A stretch of DNA of 64,000 bases from Paenibacillus etheri (GTDB taxonomy: Bacteria > Bacillota > Bacilli > Paenibacillales > Paenibacillaceae). The DNA lies in NCBI RefSeq assembly GCF_001012825.1, contig NZ_LCZJ02000018.1, forward strand, positions 186,001 to 250,000, read 5' to 3'. The notes under the pieces are model-generated. The model worked only from the letters and a program-made list of their open reading frames with translations. It was not told the origin of the DNA and did not search any database. This document shows, one piece after another, positions 62,392-64,000 of this stretch; within the stretch, counting starts at the first letter, position 1, and every line of letters begins with the position of its first letter. The translations under genes were made by a program, and so were the position numbers.

Positions 62392-63384
62392 TTAATATTC
62401 AATAACAAACGCTACATTTTGCCATCCGGCACCCACTGTCCAAAACAGAACTTTATCACCACGTTCGATCTTTCCTGTAGTAATTGCTTTGTGTAGAGCA
62501 ATAAACGGGCTACTGGTGGAGGTGTATCCGAATTCATCACCTATGTAAACCGCTGCATCACGATCAATACCTACTTTTTCACAAACACCAACGATATTAG
62601 GCAGTGAAAGCTGTGAGAAACAGGCCGCTTTAATAGATTCAGGCGCTATGTTGTTATCAGATAGAAGCGTGCGAATCGATTCAGAAGCAGCATCTACGCA
62701 AATGGAATCATCAAATGGAATGAACTTCACATTGAATTCTCCAGCCGCGACGCCTTTTCTACCCAGATTAGCCAAGCCTTCAGCCGGGAACATGGAGTTG
62801 CCGTAAACGCATGTGTCTGTTTGATAGACAGAATCAATGAAGCCTACCGCATTATCATCGCGCACAAGAAGGACTGCCGCAGCTGCATCACCGAAGTTAG
62901 CATAATAGACTGGATCATTCTTATCTGCATGAGGTGCTAAATAATCGGATCCAATGACCAAAGCACGCTTAATTCTAGGATTGGCTTGCATTTGACGGCT
63001 CACCTGTTCTACGGAAGCAGTCATACCTGCACAGTTAGCGTTGCTATCTATACAAATTGTATGAGATGCGCCGTTAATTAAACGGTGAATCATTAAAGAG
63101 TTAGTAGGAAAGATATATTCAGGAGTTTGACTTGCATAGGCAATAAGATCGATATCAGCGCCAGTGAGACCATTTTTATCCAACACATTACTGGCAGCCT
63201 CGAAAGCCATCGTAAGAGAATTTTCTTCCTCATTCTTAATGCTATAGCGCGTATCACGACCTAAAGTGGTCAGTAGACCTCGGATATCAATACCCTTTTC
63301 GTCAAAATGCTTAATAAAAAAGTCGTTACCAACTTTATTACTAGGATGATAGATATCAATGTCTTGAATACGAATTCCGGTCAT
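62392..63384 (-). CDS. KAS III-like protein with changed catalytic His/Asn
   Basis: A 330-residue thiolase-fold protein of the 3-oxoacyl-ACP synthase III family (ATG at 63384, AGGAGG 10 bases upstream). The nucleophile is present in DSNANCAGM (Cys118). But the second active-site region reads ACFSQLSLPNI (about 255-264), where FabH has a His in the HQAN motif, and the third reads GYTSTSSPFIAL (286-297), where FabH has GNTS with the active-site Asn. The His and Asn that support decarboxylative condensation are therefore not conserved. It could act as an acyltransferase or catalyse a non-standard condensation; no ACP or FabD gene is nearby. It ends the minus-strand group that includes a STAS-like and a CMD-like gene. 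Confidence 0.82.
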   Translation of the reverse strand: MTGIRIQDIDIYHPSNKVGNDFFIKHFDEKGIDIRGLLTTLGRDTRYSIKNEEENSLTMAFEAASNVLDKNGLTGADIDLIAYASQTPEYIFPTNSLMIHRLINGASHTICIDSNANCAGMTASVEQVSRQMQANPRIKRALVIGSDYLAPHADKNDPVYYANFGDAAAAVLLVRDDNAVGFIDSVYQTDTCVYGNSMFPAEGLANLGRKGVAAGEFNVKFIPFDDSICVDAASESIRTLLSDNNIAPESIKAACFSQLSLPNIVGVCEKVGIDRDAAVYIGDEFGYTSTSSPFIALHKAITTGKIERGDKVLFWTVGAGWQNVAFVIEY

Positions 63385-63435
63385 ATGAATGAATCCTCCT
63401 GAAAAACTCTATGGTTTTTTTATTTATATGAAGAA

Positions 63436-63786
63436 TTAAGCTGTAACGGTGGAAATGATCTCGATGTTATCTAGTCCTGCTTTACGACCCAGACGAGCAA
63501 GCTGCATTTTAAGAATTGGGTTATTTTCAAGGGTTAGATTTACTTTTACAAATCCATCATTCTTAAACATTACGAAGCAACCTTCTAAAAGAGGTACAAC
63601 ATCAGGTGCAGTTACGTTTAGCTTTCTGCAGTCGATTTGTAATTCATAGTCTGCTGGAGTGAGAGGATTAATAGTTTGTTGATAAGCTTGGATGGATTTC
63701 AGACCATCTTCTTCAGAAAATGTTCCTTCCAGCTCAATATTGATCACTTTTTTAGTAGTGTCTGTCTTTAAAATAAACTGTCCCAC
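63436..63786 (-). CDS. STAS-like domain protein
   Basis: A 116-residue protein starting at GTG (63786) with GGGAGAG upstream. It shows alternating strands and helices with an anti-sigma-antagonist-like pattern: KKVINIELEGTFSEEDGLKS, the strand YELQIDCRKLNVTAPDVVP and the C-terminal helix. The expected phosphorylatable Ser is not clear in the DxRKLN..AP loop. It lies 51 bases upstream of the KAS III-like gene in the same direction. Function is unknown; regulatory or scaffolding is a guess. Confidence 0.6.
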   Translation of the reverse strand: MGQFILKTDTTKKVINIELEGTFSEEDGLKSIQAYQQTINPLTPADYELQIDCRKLNVTAPDVVPLLEGCFVMFKNDGFVKVNLTLENNPILKMQLARLGRKAGLDNIEIISTVTA

Positions 63787-63826
63787 GTTAACATCTCTCC
63801 CAATATTTTAATTTTACTGAAAATAG

Positions 63827-64000
63827 TTACTTTATTTCTTCAATCGTTTCGAGAAGAATATTAAAAGCGGTGATGATTCTAGGTGCCCCTATAGCGGGTA
63901 CTAAGTGTAATAGAATACCTTTGAGTTGTTCTACAGTAACTCCCACACGAAGAGCCATGACATAATGAACACCTAATTGATCGAACTGACCCATAGCAAT
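63827..64000 (-). CDS. Carboxymuconolactone decarboxylase/AhpD-like protein (5' partial)
   Basis: The visible 57 codons end at the stop at 63827-63829, and the frame is open to the right edge. HYVMALRVGVTVEQLKGILL and APRIITAFNILLETIEEIK are the C-terminal signature of the CMD/AhpD-like fold: the helix with HxxxA..xGVT.EEl and the helix with AxxAxxIL.E. The redox CxxC of true AhpD would lie outside the window, so a peroxidase or decarboxylase cannot be told apart. It is probably the first visible gene of a small operon with the STAS-like and KAS III-like genes. Confidence 0.7.
   Translation of the reverse strand: MAMGQFDQLGVHYVMALRVGVTVEQLKGILLHLVPAIGAPRIITAFNILLETIEEIK

Noticed and set aside
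1-64000. CRISPR array, prophage or integrated plasmid
   Set aside because: No spaced identical repeats, no cas, phage structural or replication genes, and the only mobile-element trace is a single IS3 end.

Overview
The window looks like a chromosomal segment of a Paenibacillus-type endospore-forming Firmicute. The evidence is the sporulation genes (spoVAA, spoVAB, a spoVAF-like gene, dacB, spmA, spmB, ytfI and gerW homologues), strong AGGAGG ribosome binding sites, frequent GTG/TTG starts, an LPXTG surface protein, and a gene order from scpA to resE that matches the Bacillus subtilis chromosome. No tRNA, rRNA, CRISPR array or intact mobile element was seen.

Layout. 1-5.7 kb: a PAS-rich NarL-type two-component pair (kinase cut by the left edge), a chemoreceptor and a CheB-like protein that has lost key residues. 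5.7-22.9 kb: an iron/siderophore island with six Fur-box-like sites. It holds an AraC regulator, an MFS exporter, two siderophore-binding lipoproteins, two FecCD permeases, an ABC exporter, a ferredoxin/flavodoxin-NADP reductase, a Btr-type AraC/binding-protein fusion and a thioredoxin-like [2Fe-2S] ferredoxin. A BceAB-type transporter and a DUF7916-like TIM-barrel gene interrupt it. 22.9-31.3 kb: an accessory stretch with an AI-2E-family transporter, esterase, VOC protein, cell-wall amidase, a frameshifted PstS-like gene, an FMN riboswitch driving an EamA transporter, and remnants of a GNAT gene, an IS3 element and a GH53 galactanase. 31.4-36.8 kb: spoVAA-spoVAB-spoVAF-lysA-ppiB. 36.8-43.4 kb: a YwaF-like membrane protein, a large LPXTG adhesin, a histidine kinase whose response regulator is deleted, and mscL. 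43.7-47.8 kb: the riboflavin operon ribD-ribE-ribBA-ribH behind a second FMN riboswitch. 47.9-60.5 kb: scpAB, ytfI, gerW, dacB-spmA-spmB, a small amidase-like gene, rluB and resABCDE. 60.6-64 kb: glpK, an RpoA-CTD-like small protein and, on the minus strand, an unusual set of a CMD/AhpD-like protein, a STAS-like protein and a divergent KAS III.

How the genes work together. The Fur boxes, Btr-type regulator, binding proteins, permeases and reductase form an Fe(III)-siderophore import, release and sensing circuit. No FepC/FhuC-type ATPase is present, so it must be supplied from elsewhere. The two FMN riboswitches tie riboflavin synthesis and a putative flavin transporter to FMN level. The res genes form the cytochrome c maturation and redox-sensing module, and the spore genes are preceded by sigma-E- and sigma-G-like promoters. 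Several loci are decaying: one frameshift, two internal deletions, an IS-truncated glycosidase and a broken AraC fragment. The least explained material is the right-edge KAS III cluster and the degenerate CheB.
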